NCBI GenBank assembly: GCA_022059125.1 | Contig: JAEUWY010000006.1 | Location: 2,108,001 to 2,172,000 of the forward strand | Source of the DNA: Corynespora cassiicola | Lineage: Eukaryota > Ascomycota > Dothideomycetes > Pleosporales > Corynesporascaceae | Length of the DNA stretch: 64,000 nt | Reading direction: 5' to 3' | In this document: in pieces, positions 22,905 through 35,146 of the stretch | Layout: every line of letters begins with the position of its first letter | How positions within the stretch are numbered: position 1 is the first letter of the stretch | Notes under the pieces: generated by a model | What the model saw: the letters and a program-made list of their open reading frames with translations, nothing else | Told to the model about the DNA's origin: nothing | Database searches by the model: none | Position numbers and translations under genes: made by a program

Positions 22905-23630
22905 AGCCATCCAGCTACCCGCCCAGCCAGGCTTCCACCTCACACCACCACCGAAAAAGCAAACCCTCACCCAGGGAAGATTTTTTTCCGACAAAGGGAA
23001 AAAAAGAAAAGAAAAATGCCATCTTCGCACTGGATTTGGGCGGTGCTGGGTGCTGGACTCGCCAAGTCGGATATGCACTTCTTTGCTCTCGTTTGGCCCC
23101 CCCCCTGTGTATGGCCTGACAATCGTCCCGTTGGACAGATGGACCCCGTGGCTACACTTACGAGCTGTGCTTTCGGCAGCTGGGTTCCACGAGCTTGTCC
23201 GTGTCCACGTCTGCCTACTTCGCTTCCTTTCTTTGTTGTTGTTGGGGGGGGGTTTCCCCACGCCTGGCCAGCCAACCCCAATGACCGTCTCCCCCGTCAC
23301 ATTGCCAGAGGAGAGGACATCCAATTAAGCCATATACCAAAATTCTTTCCACCCTCTTCCCCACAAACACCCAGAAAACAAAGAGTCACAGTACTCAAAT
23401 TCAAGTTCATGCGTGTGGTGTGATGTTGAAAAGCGGCGCCTCCAACCCAGCCCATCCCCTCGTCCCCAGGGATCAGGCCAGCGATTGGTAGTTTCGCCAT
23501 GATAGCATTAGCAACTAAACATCAGACAACAGCATGGTTGCGTATCCGTATCCATATCCGTGATCCATATCCCTTTTTTCCCCCGCCTGATGTGTAGTTT
23601 CTCTTTCCCCTCCACCCCTCTCCTCCTCAT

Positions 23631-23655
23631 CCACACACACACACATCTCTCTCTC
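23631..23655 (+). repeat. (CA)n(TC)n microsatellite
   Basis: CA dinucleotide run passing into TCTCTC. Confidence 0.8.
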
Positions 23656-24288
23656 CATCGAGAAAGAGAATCGATAAAAGAAAAAAAGGAGTGCGACTTT
23701 CAGCTGAACAGCCCACCCCCATCCTAACCTCCACCCTCACCCATCAAAGAAAGAAAAAAAAAAAGTCTTTTTGTGAACCGCACAGTGTGTGCGCCATGAT
23801 CAACCCAATGGTATGAAACTCCGAATCCGCAAACCTCCCAAAAAAAAAAAAACACCTGGTTTGGAAACCCATCCAAGGGTCCATGAACAACTCCTTCCTC
23901 CCTCCTTCACGCAGGAAGGGGGTTAAAGGTATATTAGAAAGAAAAAGGAAAAGAAAATCTCTAACAAGTGTCGTGGGTGGTCGTCGCCATGTGAACAAAG
24001 GAGATTCGTTACGGTCAGGTGATATAAGGAGCGCAGTCAGGGTCGTGGCTCGAATGAGACCAAGACAGAGCAAAAGAGTAAAACAATACAGGAACACGGT
24101 CATACACGGTCGTACCTCGTTAGCCATTTTGGTGGGTGGGGTGTAGGAGGGGGTAACGAGTTAATGTTACAAGGGCGTAATGTAATCCGACAGAGCGGAT
24201 CCATCGCACGGAATATCGACAAGGAAAAGGAAATATAGAGAGGAGGGGAAGAGGCCAGACCTCCTTCTCTCCTTCTCTCTTCATCTCA

Positions 24289-25950
24289 TTACTGGCTTCG
24301 CACCGTCGATGATCGTCCGAGGAGAGCACCGGGGAACTTCATGTCGCTGAAGAACTTGAAGAAGGCTCGCTTGCGGGGCGTCTTTTGCACGTGCGAGGCA
24401 ATCTGGACCATGGGACCGACAATGTCCTCGTCGCCCAGCTTGGGGAATTTGCCCTCGCTCTTGGGGTCGTTGAGCGATGGCATCTTGCTAAGCGGGGCCG
24501 GTTCCGAGGGCGAGGTAGGTTCCGGCTCTTGGCCCATGGCGGCCGCGCGCGACATTGTGAGGTCGTGGTTGGCCTTCCACTGGGCGTCAATCTCGACCCA
24601 CTTCTTCTCCGTGTTCATGTAAACGCTCGAAGTAACGCCGTGGTGTTCGGCGACGCGGACTTGGTGCTTTGTGAAGTTGCAGCGCGCTTGCTCCCAGTCG
24701 GCAAACAACTGGCGTAGTGACGCGGTATCGCAGACGTCGGGCAAGTACGGCTCCGGCTGGATGGTAAAGTTTGCATGTCCTAATATGTTGCTCCACTTGT
24801 CGTTGGGGTCGGTTAGCATGATTGGTGGAATGTCGGATGCGGGCATCAAATGCGCGGAGCGAGACACATTGAACGACGATACTGAGGGCTGTGACGAGAG
24901 CGGCGGAGTGGGCAGAATCGGCGTCCCGCGAACTTGGGGCGTGTCGATGGGTGTCGCGACCAAGGACTGCGATGCGTCGGCGACCGTGGGCGACTGGAGA
25001 GGCGACTCGGCGGGCAGCTGGTCCAGACGGGCGTTGAGGAGCGTTGGCGGGAGGAGAGGAGTGGTGGCGCATCGCTCCCGCTCAATCTGCTCCACGTCGA
25101 TCTCGGGCGCATTCGCCTTGTGGATGTCGATGGGGCAGGGCGAGGGCGGGAACGAGTCGTTGAGCTGCTCCTTGCTCAGGCGTGCGGGCGTGGTGGACAC
25201 ATTGAACCTCTCGCTGAGGTCGATGCCCTGCGACTGGTGGATGGAGCTGGTAATGGACGAGGAACGCGTCGAGGGGACTCTGGAGGGCGTGGTACTGCGA
25301 GACGATCTGCCAAAGCCAGAGGCTCGCTTGCGATCTCTCACTTTGCGCGAGAGCGAGGGAAATCTCGTCTCGATCTTGCTGGTGATGCTGTTGCCGGATG
25401 ACTCGACCGAGCGGCGGCGCTTGGCCATGTGAGATTCGTCCCCAAGCTTGCTGAAGTAGTCAAACGTCACAACCTCCTCGTCGTCGTGGTGAGATCGGAA
25501 GGTTGAGGTGCGTGTGGTTAGGTAGAGATCAGCGTCGTCGTCGCCTGCCATTGGTCAGCACAAGCGTAAACAAACAAAAGGGCGGGGGGCTAAGCCAGTC
25601 ATACAGGAAAAACGAGGGGCATGGACCGTGACATAGTCGTCCTCGCGCTCGACGGGCTCCTCGGTGAGCTTGGGCAGCTTGCCCGAGGCATTGGGGCCCT
25701 CTATGGGATCGTAGGTGCAGTTGGGCGGACTCGAGGACAGCGACGAGGTAGAACTCGGGTGCCTCAGGTGGCCTCGCGGCGGATAAAAGCTGGGGGTGGG
25801 AGGCGTGGAGCACTCCGAGGCCGAGTAGAAGCCAGAGTCGGTGGACGAGTAGACAGACGAGGTGGGTTCTGCGGACATGTCGAGGGAGCTCTTGGAGGGC
25901 TTGCGGGCGGCGACGAGCTTGGGCAGCATGAGAGGTTTCATTTCGCGCAT
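24289..25950 (-). CDS. Conserved fungal Ser/Pro-rich protein of unknown function
   Basis: Two exons: 25950-25605 and 25544-24289. The 60-base intron has a GTATGA donor, and the product is 533 residues. An in-frame ATG at 25941 (MKPLMLPKLV) is an alternative start. What is seen: an N-terminal MLPKLVAARKPSKSS motif, Ser-rich low complexity, and DDADLYLTTRTSTFRS across the splice. After that come a basic stretch near SLSRKVRDRKRASGFG, several S/T-P sites (possible kinase targets), a helical segment DTASLRQLFADWEQAR near residue 395, and a C-terminal KTPRKRAFFKFF basic-hydrophobic patch. There is no signal peptide or transmembrane segment. The pattern resembles conserved filamentous-fungal proteins of no assigned function. 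I do not name a function. Confidence 0.8.
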
Positions 25951-26720
25951 GGTGGTGGAAGGTGGAAGCTGGCGGAGCGGGACGTGTGTTTATCGCGAAC
26001 GGAGCTGGGGTCCCATCACCAGCTTAAAGAGGGACCAACCAAGGCGCGCAATATCGGAGGTCGGGGGGGCGGAGGCTGTCAAGCGATGCTACTTGGGAGA
26101 GCGTGGCGGGCCGCTGGGGGTTTTGGAGGGTGCCACGACAGAGCTGGCCCACGTAGGTACGAGGAGTGGCAGGCGGGTAGGCTGGCGGGCTGGCAGCTTC
26201 TGGTCAGCGGCCTCGTTCGCCAGCAAGGCTCCCAATGGGGCAGGGCACGTGAGGGGAGAGGCTGGGTGGGGACTCACGAGAGCGGCAAGGTGCGGCCAGC
26301 GGAGGCAATGAGGGGGCAATTGAGGGCAGGACGTCGGCGCAAGGGCGAGCGAGAGACAGCGCAGCAGCGGCACGAGCAGAGAGAGAGAGTAGAAAGGCGA
26401 CAACAAAACAATCAACAGGTGTAGCAGCAGCGGCGGCAGCAGCAGCAGGCGGGAAGGCCCATGAATTTGTGTGGGCACCAGCCGAACCTGCGGGCGGGCG
26501 ACAGTTTTCATCCGGGCCCTGGGAGTGCGCGCATGGAGGCGTGCAGGCGAGCAGGGGTGGCGCGGCCAGGGCGTGCTTAGGGCTCCCCTCACCAAAAAGG
26601 GCCCCAGCGAGGGCGCCCGAGAGAAAAAAAAACAGGCCCCACTGGCCACGGCCTGCCGCCGCCTCTGGCCTGCCCGGGGGGGCTTGCAGGTGCAGCAGCG
26701 CGCCGCCAGCGCAAGGACCG

Positions 26721-26767
26721 CCCAGCAGCCAGCAGCCCAGCAGCCAGCAGCCCAGCACCAGCAGCCC
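26721..26767 (+). repeat. CAGCAGCC tandem repeat
   Basis: Imperfect copies of CCAGCAGCCAGCAGC-type units over about 47 bases. Confidence 0.8.
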
Positions 26768-29728
26768 CAAGCGGCACTCGCCAGCAGCTCCCCGGCACCG
26801 GCTGCGCGCCTGCGGTGCCCGCCGCCAGACCTCACATGAGGACGCCGCCGTTTACTCGCACCCAACATTCGCGCCGCCGTCTCGACAATTCGGAGCCCTT
26901 CTACCGTCAAGAGAACGCTGGCCGACCTGCCCGGCTCTGCTGCGACCGCTGCTGCTGACTGTGCCCGGCAGCGGGGCCTCCACTCGCTGAACTGACCTTG
27001 TGGTTCCACTACCCACACGCCCCCCTCCCCTCCTCCTACGCTGGTGTACTGCCTACATGCACTACACACACGACAGCAGCAGAGGAAAGAGAAAAAAAAA
27101 ATCCATCTCCCCCCGTCCGAAGTTGACTCAGCACCACAACATCATGCGAAGAGAGACTGGCGAGCCGATCTCTGCCCTTCCATGGCCTTCTGGAGCGGTC
27201 CCTTTGCGTGAAGCCCCCCCGACGCTACGGTCCCTCTTTGCTCCAGGGCGAGGGCGTTTCCCATGCTATGCCCGTCCAGACCGCGTCCGCCAGCCAGGGC
27301 GATATACGGGGCCGTGCGTCCGTCTTCACTGCCCTGCCACACGTACTATGCTACTCATGAGTCCTGTTCACGCTTTGGCTGCCCCCGGGCCGTGGTGAGC
27401 GGAGCGGCGGACGGGTAATGACAATGATGACGCTGGGCACCACAGCCTACCTGCCTCATCGTCGTGATGTCGTCGGCCAGTCTCCACTTCCCCTGTGGCC
27501 CGCGCCCACCGCCCGCCGCACCGCCTCGCCTTGCCGGCCGACTGACTGGCAGCAGCACGGAGCCAAGAGCATGGCTTCATTCTCACCACGACGCTTCCAG
27601 CCAGTCTGACTGCCGAAAAGGAAAAACGCAGACCCCCCGCCAGGCACCCAAGCCATCGTCATCGTCACGGATCCCGCCTTCGGGAGCACTTTCGACTCAG
27701 GAACCCGTTCTTGTCAAACAACCAGGCCAGTGATGCCATGCCATGACTGGCCCTATTCCTCCCCCCCCCCCCCAAAGACCTTTTTTGCTTTCCTTTTCGT
27801 CCGGCCCGTTCCAGGTGTGGCAGGCCTGGCAGTTCCTTTCCCTTCCCCCTGACCCCCCCTGGTGCTGTGACTGAACTCAATTATGTGTGATGAAAGCACA
27901 CGGTTCCTGCGTTTCCCAGGGCCTTGCCCGTTAGCCTGCCCGACGTCTCAGTATCCGACAATGGCGCACCTCGGTGCGAAAATAGAAAGACAGAGACAGA
28001 GAAAAAAAAAGAAGGCACGAAAAGGAAATTGGGGAGGCTGGCTCCAGGAACTATGGATTGTCTCTGTCATGTTGGTGATGGATGGTCAGTCCCAACGCTA
28101 TGCAGGAACGAAACCGCAATGTCCCGGCGCGGGCGTGCGCGCTCGTGGAAGAGGCCGGATCGTTATTGATGGGCGTTCCCACCCGTCTGTGTGTCTCTCG
28201 CTCTTCTGAGGGAAAAGGAAGCCACGCCGACGACGCGAATCGGAGCAAAGGCGTGTAGTTGGGTAGTACCCAGAGACAATGCCACACCCGGTAGCAAAGC
28301 AAGCCTCAACAGTGCTGATTGGCGCTGGCCAGCTCCGAGCAGGCACTGCCGTCATGGCTGGCTTCCAGGCCCTGCCCCCCTGCTGCGCTGGCTGGCCCTC
28401 TATTTTTCTTGTCAGGCACCCTCAACTCAGGCACCAGGCACCGCACCGCACCGCCAGCAAGCCCTTTCTCGGGCGGTCGGTCAGTCAGGCACGCAGTCAG
28501 CCAGCCAGCCGGCCGGCCAGCGCACCGCTTAGCCAAAACGTTGTCCCGTCGGCTCTCCAAGCTCACTCTGCCGGCCACTATGGGCGCGGGTTCCTGCGAT
28601 TACACCTGCATCTCATACAATTCCCCTACCAATGCCAATGGCCGTCGTCGTAAGCCACTCAATTCAAGCATTCCCCTCGCCCACCCACCCTTCCATATTT
28701 TCTCTCTTTGGTGATTTTGGCTTTCGGCGCTGCTGCTGTGATCCCCCACCCACGGCCAAGATCGCCCTCCGTCCACAGTCCAAACCTGCGTCCTTGCCTT
28801 GCCTGCCCGGCCTGCCTGCACCGCACATCGCGATCAATTCTCCCGACACCGCGTTACCGAGCCACACCCCCTAGCCCCTGTCCCCCCAATCCAGTCCAGC
28901 ACAGCACAGCCTGACCAGCCTGGCCGAGGATCATGACGACACCTCCCTCGGCCGCCCGCCGCCGCGCCGCCGTGGATATGCTGCACCCCAAGCATCCCAG
29001 CCCACGGCCACGCTTCGGCCTCCTTCGCTTCCCCACAGCAGAGGGAAGCGCAAAGGCAAGGTACCGCCGAAGAACCAACGTTTCCGTCGTTCCAGGCAGA
29101 GCCGTAGTGCGAGTCTGGCAAAAAAGGGGGGGGGGGGGAGGGTCGAAAAGGCCGCTCCCCTCGCACAGAGCGCATCGCATTTTGCATGCGAAAGCGAGCC
29201 AGCCATATGACGAACCGTCACGCCGCGCCTCACTGGCTGGCGAGACCGTCGGCGCGCGCACGCACGCTGTAACGGGCGGGCAGGCGTGCCAACCTCCCAC
29301 CTATCCACCCATCCAGCCAGGTAGCCAGCGACATGCAGGGCCATGGCGGCCGGTGAGCGAGGCAGAGACGTGGTGCCGTGGCCCAGCGCTCTCTTTCCGC
29401 TTCGGGGCGCATGTGGGAGCCAGCACGGCTGCGCTGGCATGTGCCAACACCTACACCTCACCTCTTTCTCGTCTACCTACCTACACGCATACCTTCACCG
29501 ACCGCCTTGACTTCCCTTTGCTTCACGTGAAAGAACGACACACGCACGCACGCAGTCGGTCAAAGAATCGCAACGTGCAATACCCTGCCATGTTCTGCTG
29601 CACTGCAAGCCTCCTCCCCGCGCGGCAAAAAAAAAACGGCGAATCGCATGGCAAACCCTCATATTCGTTCGTTCATTCGGTCAGTCTGCTTCCAAGGTTT
29701 CCAATGGACCCTCGGACCTTGCAGCATC

Positions 29729-29770
29729 CACAACCGCAACCGCAACCGCAACCGCAGCTAGCTAGCTAGC
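29729..29770 (+). repeat. (CAACCG)n followed by (CTAG)n
   Basis: Four ACCGCA hexamer units, then about three GCTA units. Confidence 0.8.
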
Positions 29771-29898
29771 AAACGGGAGAATAGATGGGGGGAGAAGGTC
29801 AAAAATCAAAACAAGAGTCCAACAACGACGAATAACGGCCGCTGCGAAGGGATGTGGTTCGCCGCTTGCTTACCTGCTACCTAACCTACTAGCGACAC

Positions 29899-30009
29899 CA
29901 GCCCAGCCCAGCCCAGCCAGCCAACCGGCCAACCAGCCAACCAGTCATGTCCGCCCGCGCCCGCGCCCTGCCCTGCTCTGCCCTGCCCTGCCCTGCCTTG
30001 CCTTGCCCG
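29899..30009 (+). repeat. Clustered CAGCC, CCAAC and CCCTG repeats
   Basis: Three adjacent imperfect pentanucleotide arrays within 110 bases, all strongly C-rich on the plus strand. Confidence 0.8.
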
Positions 30010-30765
30010 TCTTCCCACTCGCTCATTCAGGTACCGCGGCCCGCCTAACGGCGCGGTAAACCCAACTTTGCCTACCTGCCTGCCTGCTAGGCGTGGATGG
30101 CCCTGCCAGAGCAAGCTTTGGCGCTGCGCCGCGCTGCGGGAAGAGAGGAAGAAAAACGTGGTTTGCGCGCGCAGCCCGCATACACTACTACTACTGCTGC
30201 TGCTGCTACCAACTGCGAGGGAAAATCTTGGTCCAACGTGGAAGCCAGGCAGGAGTCGATTCCGACCCATTTTTGTTGCTTGCTTAGACATTGATTCTGT
30301 TTGCACCAGCGCAAAAGGAAAAAAAAAAGGAAGCGAAAAAAGGCCCTGGACCCTGCTGGGATAAATGGACGAATGGTAGCTACATTGCACTTGTTTCGTG
30401 GGTAGCCAGTCAAAATCTAAGACAATTGCTGTGCACGCCGCAGACCGTTCGCTGCACGAGAGATGTTGACAGCGGAGCGTCGAGCAAGCCCAAGACATGG
30501 ACTCCACCAGAGGGAGCCAAAGGGGACCAGGGCTGTCCTTCGCTCCAATGCCCTCTGCCCGTCCGACGCCCCGCCGGCACTGGCTGGAACTGCCATCCCA
30601 GCTCAGGCCAGCCAGAATCACGAGAGAAGAGACGTCGAGGAATAACCGTACGAGCCCTGCAGCCGCTCTCGCTGCGCTTCACTACTGCCTCATTTCCACC
30701 ATGGCCGGGTTCAGCCCGGTCGTGCTCCCTCTGTCTGCCCGGCCCCATTGAACCAACCTCCATGC

Positions 30766-32841
30766 TCAAACCCAGTACCTACTCCACACCTTCTTCTGTG
30801 CCTCGGAGCCTTCGAGCTGCAATCGACGTGTAAGCATCCCTCTGCCTGACTGTGTGCGTCGGCTAGATCTGCACGCTTAGAGATGTGCAAAGCTGCGTAC
30901 CTGAAAATCCACTTGGGTGATGTCCTCGAACCCCTCCGCCGCCTTGGGTTCTCGGTACCTGGAAGCGAAGCCGGTGAATGCGAGCTTCGGGAGCATGGAC
31001 CGCTGCTCGGGGTTGGTCTACGTAATCATGGTTAGTACATCTCGGTACGTACTCCGTCGCCTCTGCCGTTCTGTTGAGCAGCGAAGGAGAGCCTCCATGT
31101 CGCTCCCCACAAAACTCCATGCCCCAATGTGGACAAACCGCCGCCCGTCCCCATGTGGCAGGCGGGTTCGTGTTGAGAAACTTACTTCGGGGCCGGTATT
31201 GAGTGCGCGAACCGTGTCGTTGTGTTCGCACAGCTTGGCCGGAGCAGTGAAAAGCACGCATCGAATGGGCACCTTGAGACTCTTCGCTAGCGTAATCCAC
31301 ACTTTTCTCGTCTCCGGATCAGCATTCGTGTTGTCTAAAATTGTGCCCCCGTTAGTTTGCGTGTGCAACACCATCTGTGGGGACACCCGATCTTACCCAC
31401 GGCCACACTCGTGCCCTCCTCGACGAGTGCAGTAGCTGCCTTCAGACATTTCTCGCGCTGTTTCAACACGGTTACTCAAGACGCGGGCATGGGTCGCACA
31501 ACACGTGCTTCCAGCGCTCCTTTGGGGAGTCCCAGTTTACTTACAGTCTTGAGGATATCTTGGTTTACACGAGCATAGCCCAGTGGCTCGAGGTGCCGCC
31601 AATAAAACGACGACTTGCCGGCCCCCGGGCTACCGCAGAATAGCACAATCTCGACCGGGTGCGTCTTCGAGAAGGGTGTTGGGACTTTGATGCCAAAGTT
31701 AGCAATCCTACTCTCTCCGTGTGGCTTGCTCATCCCGGACGTACGTGCAGCTGTTGACTCCGCAGCCCTCTGCTCGAGGTAGGCCATCGGGTCAAACTCC
31801 CTTGCGAATGGCCTAGCCTCCTCCTGCAAGAAGTATTCCTCGGGAGTAAGAAATGATATGCCTACATTAGCAGCCAAATCTCTAGTCCCAATTCTTTAGC
31901 ATCAGCTCGTAAATGCAAGCTACGGAACGTCAACGCACCTATCAGAGCATGAAAAATCCTTGGACGCTCCTCCCTTGACTGCCTCGCGGCCGCCCGCATC
32001 GCCAACAAAAAAGGAATTCTCTAGGTCGACGGCATCTGCAGCTTCGATGTCGTAGTCTTCGAGCAGCTCGTGCCACATTCCTGTCCGGGGCTTGCGGTAC
32101 TGGTCTCGCCCCGTGGCCGCGTACACGGAGATGGGGAGGTCCAGTTGAGCGAGCACGGCCGCAACCTTGGTCTTGAAGTCTGCCAATCGCTTCTGGTCGC
32201 TCTTGACGGTCTTGGGGTTCGGCTTCAGGCTGATGCCCCCTTGGTTGCTCAAGATGGCTACGAGATATCTGCGGGAGGCGCCGTCAATCTGTGCGTTTCA
32301 ATGGATACGGGGGGGGGCACGTCACGCACCCATCTCTGTGCAGATCTCGAAGGGTTCCAGGCACCTTGGTGTGCCACCACTTCCAGTCTGCCGCATCACG
32401 GGCGAAGCGTTTGCCAGACGCAGGCGTGATCAGTGTCGAGTCCTACCGCAGCCGGGCATTAGCACAGGCGGCTCCACACGCACAGGGACCGACATCGGAG
32501 GCTGAGACGGCCACGATCGAGGCTCACGCACAAAGTCAAAAGCAGCAATTTTCCGCTTGCCTTGCGGAGCGAGGGCTGACTGGAGGGTTGTGGCCGCCCC
32601 GAAACGACCGATCAGAAGGCTGTCATGGACCACACGCCATATCATCCTGTCCGACTCCTTTTCCTTTTGTGAGGCTGGGGCAAAGAAGTTTGCAACAGCC
32701 TTGCCTGAGGGCCACATTAGCGGGATGCTTGGCGGGGTGGTGGGCTCACTTACTCGTCGTGGTCGACTGCAGTCGCCGCTTGGTCGGGGGTGGGGAGACG
32801 CGGTGCTCGCTCTCGCTTGGACGTTTAGTAGGAGCTGTCAT
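30766..32841 (-). CDS. PNK1: Bifunctional polynucleotide kinase 3'-phosphatase
   Basis: Nine exons: 32841-32754, 32704-32532, 32442-32330, 32268-31939, 31881-31545, 31457-31397, 31334-31186, 31017-30901 and 30816-30766. They total 1419 bases in frame (472 residues). Family knowledge: it repairs DNA break ends by removing 3'-phosphates and adding 5'-phosphates, in the nucleus. What is seen: a basic N-terminus (PPTKRRLQ), then the HAD phosphatase with DFDST at residues 86-90, SNQGGI and FFVGDAGGR. The kinase domain follows with P-loop GSPGAGKS at 318-325, a VNQDILKT segment, AVDNTNAD and a terminal WSRYWV. There is no FHA domain, as usual in fungi. The phosphatase motif has Ser where animal enzymes have Gly (DxDGT). 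The first catalytic aspartate and the second lie on different exons. Confidence 0.93.
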
Positions 32842-33474
32842 ACTGTGTAATCCGGGGTGCCGACGCGGTGTCGACAGGAATGATCCCGGCCTGCAACAGA
32901 CAAGATTCGGCACTGTCGAGAGTTTGTTGTGGGTGATTAGGTTTGGACGCTGCTACGCGCCATCAGGAAGCCGCGAGGCGCGCGGGCACGTGCGGCGTGT
33001 GATTATTTCCTCTTTAGGCAACCCTCGAAAAATTATCCTTTGACGGCCGTTTGCGCTGCTTGTTTCTATGCCCACGTCGCTGGCTCTGGACTTGAACATT
33101 TCATTTTAGAGTAGTATGTATTGCTGTATTGACGTCATTATTTGGCACAATCACCGGTGCAAATTGAGAGAGAGGCAGGAGGTGCACGGGAAGAACAAGT
33201 TGCTATGGGTATCTGTACAAAATCGAACTAGCACTTTTGCTCGCTCCTCTCTGCCCATGGCCGGCAGTATTTGGCCGCTGCATGGCCACCACCAGCTCGC
33301 GCTTGGGCATATCCAAGCCGGGTTTCACTCGAGATGGTTGAAACCATTCAAGGTGACGACGTGTGGTTGTGGAAAGATTGCAGTTGCGCTCGTCGGTGTT
33401 GCAACGCTGGTAGTGGCTGGCCTACTAGGGCTCACTCTCCTTCGCTATGCGAAACGAGGCCTCTGAGATCCGGC
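32842..33474. other. Spacer between PNK start and MED18 3' end
   Basis: About 630 bases, both flanking genes on the minus strand. A 116-codon plus-strand frame (33116-33466) ends in a hydrophobic stretch but has no other sign of being a gene. Probably the PNK promoter and the MED18 3' UTR. Confidence 0.5.
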
Positions 33475-34386
33475 TCAACGCCGCTGTGGAAGCCTGGTGG
33501 TGGGAGGCGGTGGCTTGTACTTGACCCGAGTGTCGAGCGTCAGCCGGTCTGGTATGACCAGTTCGACACATCCTTTCATCTGCTCCTGGAATGCCTTGAG
33601 CTCCCCCACCCCAGCCTCCAGCACAGCCGGGACATTGAAGTCCTGCACGCGCACCTTGGCCTCGAGAATGTACGCGCCGCTCGGATCGAAGGGCTGCAGG
33701 GCGGAGAAGGCCGGGAGTTCGGACTTGGGTGCCGTCTCCAGCGAGCGGACGCCGGGCTCGTGCAAGACGCGGTGGAGGAAGATGACGACGTTGCCGTGGA
33801 CGAGGCGATGCCCCTCAACATAATACTCAGATACAAACCTAGCTTGTCATGAGCAGGAGCACTGACGAGCAATATCAGAGGTGCCGTACCGGTGGGGACC
33901 GTTTGCGACCATGTAGGTGTGGGGATCGCCGGTCAACAAGTCAGTGCTGGTCGTCAGTCGAATGGAGACACCCCTATCGCCAGTGTCTGGCAGATCTTGA
34001 AATTCAATAGACCACTTGGGCTCGAAACCCATGGTTCCCTCGTGCGAGAGAGCATCAACGGCAGGCTGGTGGTCGCTGGAAACAGGGCGGCCAAAGTCAT
34101 CGTCGGCCAGCTTCTGCACCGTCCTCGTGTAGAAGAGGTCCTTGGCGGCCTGCGGCTTCTGCCTCGGGTTCTTGTTGGCAATGGTCTGGGTGCCGCCGCC
34201 TCTGCTGAGATGGGCGCCGGGCTCGTCTGGGTCGCGCTGCGGGCGGTAGACAACATGTCGCTCGAGCACGCGGCGGGGCTGCATGGCGGCGACACCTGCC
34301 AGAATCTTCTTGACCTGCTCATGGCGCGGGGCAGGCACCTGGCCGTAGAGGAGCAGGTCGTGCATGGCTCGGGGCGGATTCGCCAT
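33475..34386 (-). CDS. MED18: Mediator complex subunit 18
   Basis: Two exons: 34386-33890 and 33838-33475. The intron is 51 bases and the product 286 residues. Family knowledge: MED18 (SRB5 in yeast) is a head-module subunit of Mediator, which links transcription factors to RNA polymerase II. What is seen: the N-terminal signature MHDLLLYGQVPAPRHEQVKKILAG is near intact (residues 8-31), followed by AAMQPRRVLERHVVYRP. Then come WSIEFQDLPD, the splice through PHRFVSEYYVEG, and a C-terminal half with LEAKVRVQDF and LKAFQEQMKGCVEL, consistent with the two-sided beta-barrel fold of the family. The first ATG gives the canonical start. Divergent from KGD4 across a 760-base promoter. Confidence 0.92.
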
Positions 34387-35146
34387 GGGCGGTGGGCGGC
34401 GGTCGGCGGGTTTTTGTCGAGGGGCGGTTGGGGTCGGGGACGGTGGAGCGGAAATCGGTCAGATGTGCAATTGCAATCGTCAATCGTGGGGTCGATAAGG
34501 GCGAAACGGGCAAAAAGCTGCGCGGCGGGCGCGGCGGGCACGGCGGGCGTAGCGCCATGTCATTGGCCGGCGCCAGCGGCTTCTACAGCTCTTGCAGCGT
34601 GTAATGCAGGGCTCGCGGGTTGAGCAGAGGAGCAGAAGAGCAGCCCGGCGGACACGCCCACAGAGAGACGAGGTGCGAAAATCTCGCTGCCCGAGTGCGG
34701 AGGCGCCCTCCCCACGGCGGCGAATGCTGCCTGGTGAATGGCGCAATGCGCAGCGTCGGCCTGCTCAGTCGAGCATGATCTGATGGCGGCCGGCCCACGC
34801 TCTGGCCTGGGGGCGCCAGGTCGGGGTTTGGCCGTGCAGGCCCGCGGCTTCGGCAAGCTCGTCACGGTGCATGGCATATTTAGATATCTATTGGAACCAA
34901 CCGGCTCCCCTCCACCACCACCTCTCCTCGACGCTCTCTCCTGCCTCGCCGTCAATTCGCCCACAGCACATAAACTCTCCTTTGCCCTGCTGCTCGTCGC
35001 CGAAGCCAGCTCTCCCACCAACTGTTGCTTGAATTTTCCGTGCCCACAAACCACCTCCCGCCTACCGAATTCCCTCGCGCCGACACCGCTCCCGTCCTCC
35101 TCCTCCTCCTCCCAGCCATTCCATCCCATCTCGTCCCGCCGCCACA
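34387..35146. promoter_or_regulatory. Divergent promoter region MED18 / KGD4
   Basis: 760 bases between divergent start codons. GC-rich near MED18 (repeated GCGGGC), pyrimidine-rich near KGD4 with a CTC microsatellite at 35095-35113. No TATA element seen at a convincing position. Confidence 0.5.

Larger units (their letters stand above)
19976..24288. other. 4.3 kb gene-poor region rich in simple repeats
   Basis: No supported gene. The left 1.5 kb is ordinary non-coding sequence and probably includes the MFS promoter. From about 20.8 kb onward there are many short tandem repeats (listed separately), homopolymer runs and pyrimidine tracts. The long open frames here, such as one spanning 21846-23423, are translations of these repeats. 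The right end (23.5-24.3 kb) would be the 3' UTR of the next gene, which is on the minus strand. Confidence 0.55.
25951..30765. other. 4.8 kb gene-poor region between two minus-strand and convergent sides
   Basis: No supported gene on either strand. Contents: promoter side of the Ser-rich gene (to about 27.0 kb), GC-rich DNA with CAGCAGCC repeats, poly-C and poly-A runs, and several tandem repeats. Open frames up to 326 codons (26089-27069 minus, 28933-29769 plus) are biased translations without family motifs. A non-coding transcript cannot be excluded. Confidence 0.5.

Noticed and set aside
21846..23423. Open frame of 525 codons on the plus strand
   Set aside because: It is a translation of CTG, CACTC, GGCAG and GTGC repeats, with no domain and no sensible composition.
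26089..27069. Open frame of 326 codons on the minus strand upstream of the Ser-rich gene
   Set aside because: Strong Ala/Leu/Pro bias from GC-rich repeats and no recognisable motif. It lies in the expected promoter region.
28933..29769. Open frame of 278 codons on the plus strand
   Set aside because: Arg/Pro/Ser-rich, includes poly-Gly from a G run and a PQPQPQ repeat tail. Overlapping frames on the other strand are equally long.
33116..33466. Plus-strand frame ending in a hydrophobic helix
   Set aside because: No signal peptide or homology, antisense to the PNK/MED18 spacer. A single hydrophobic stretch is expected by chance.
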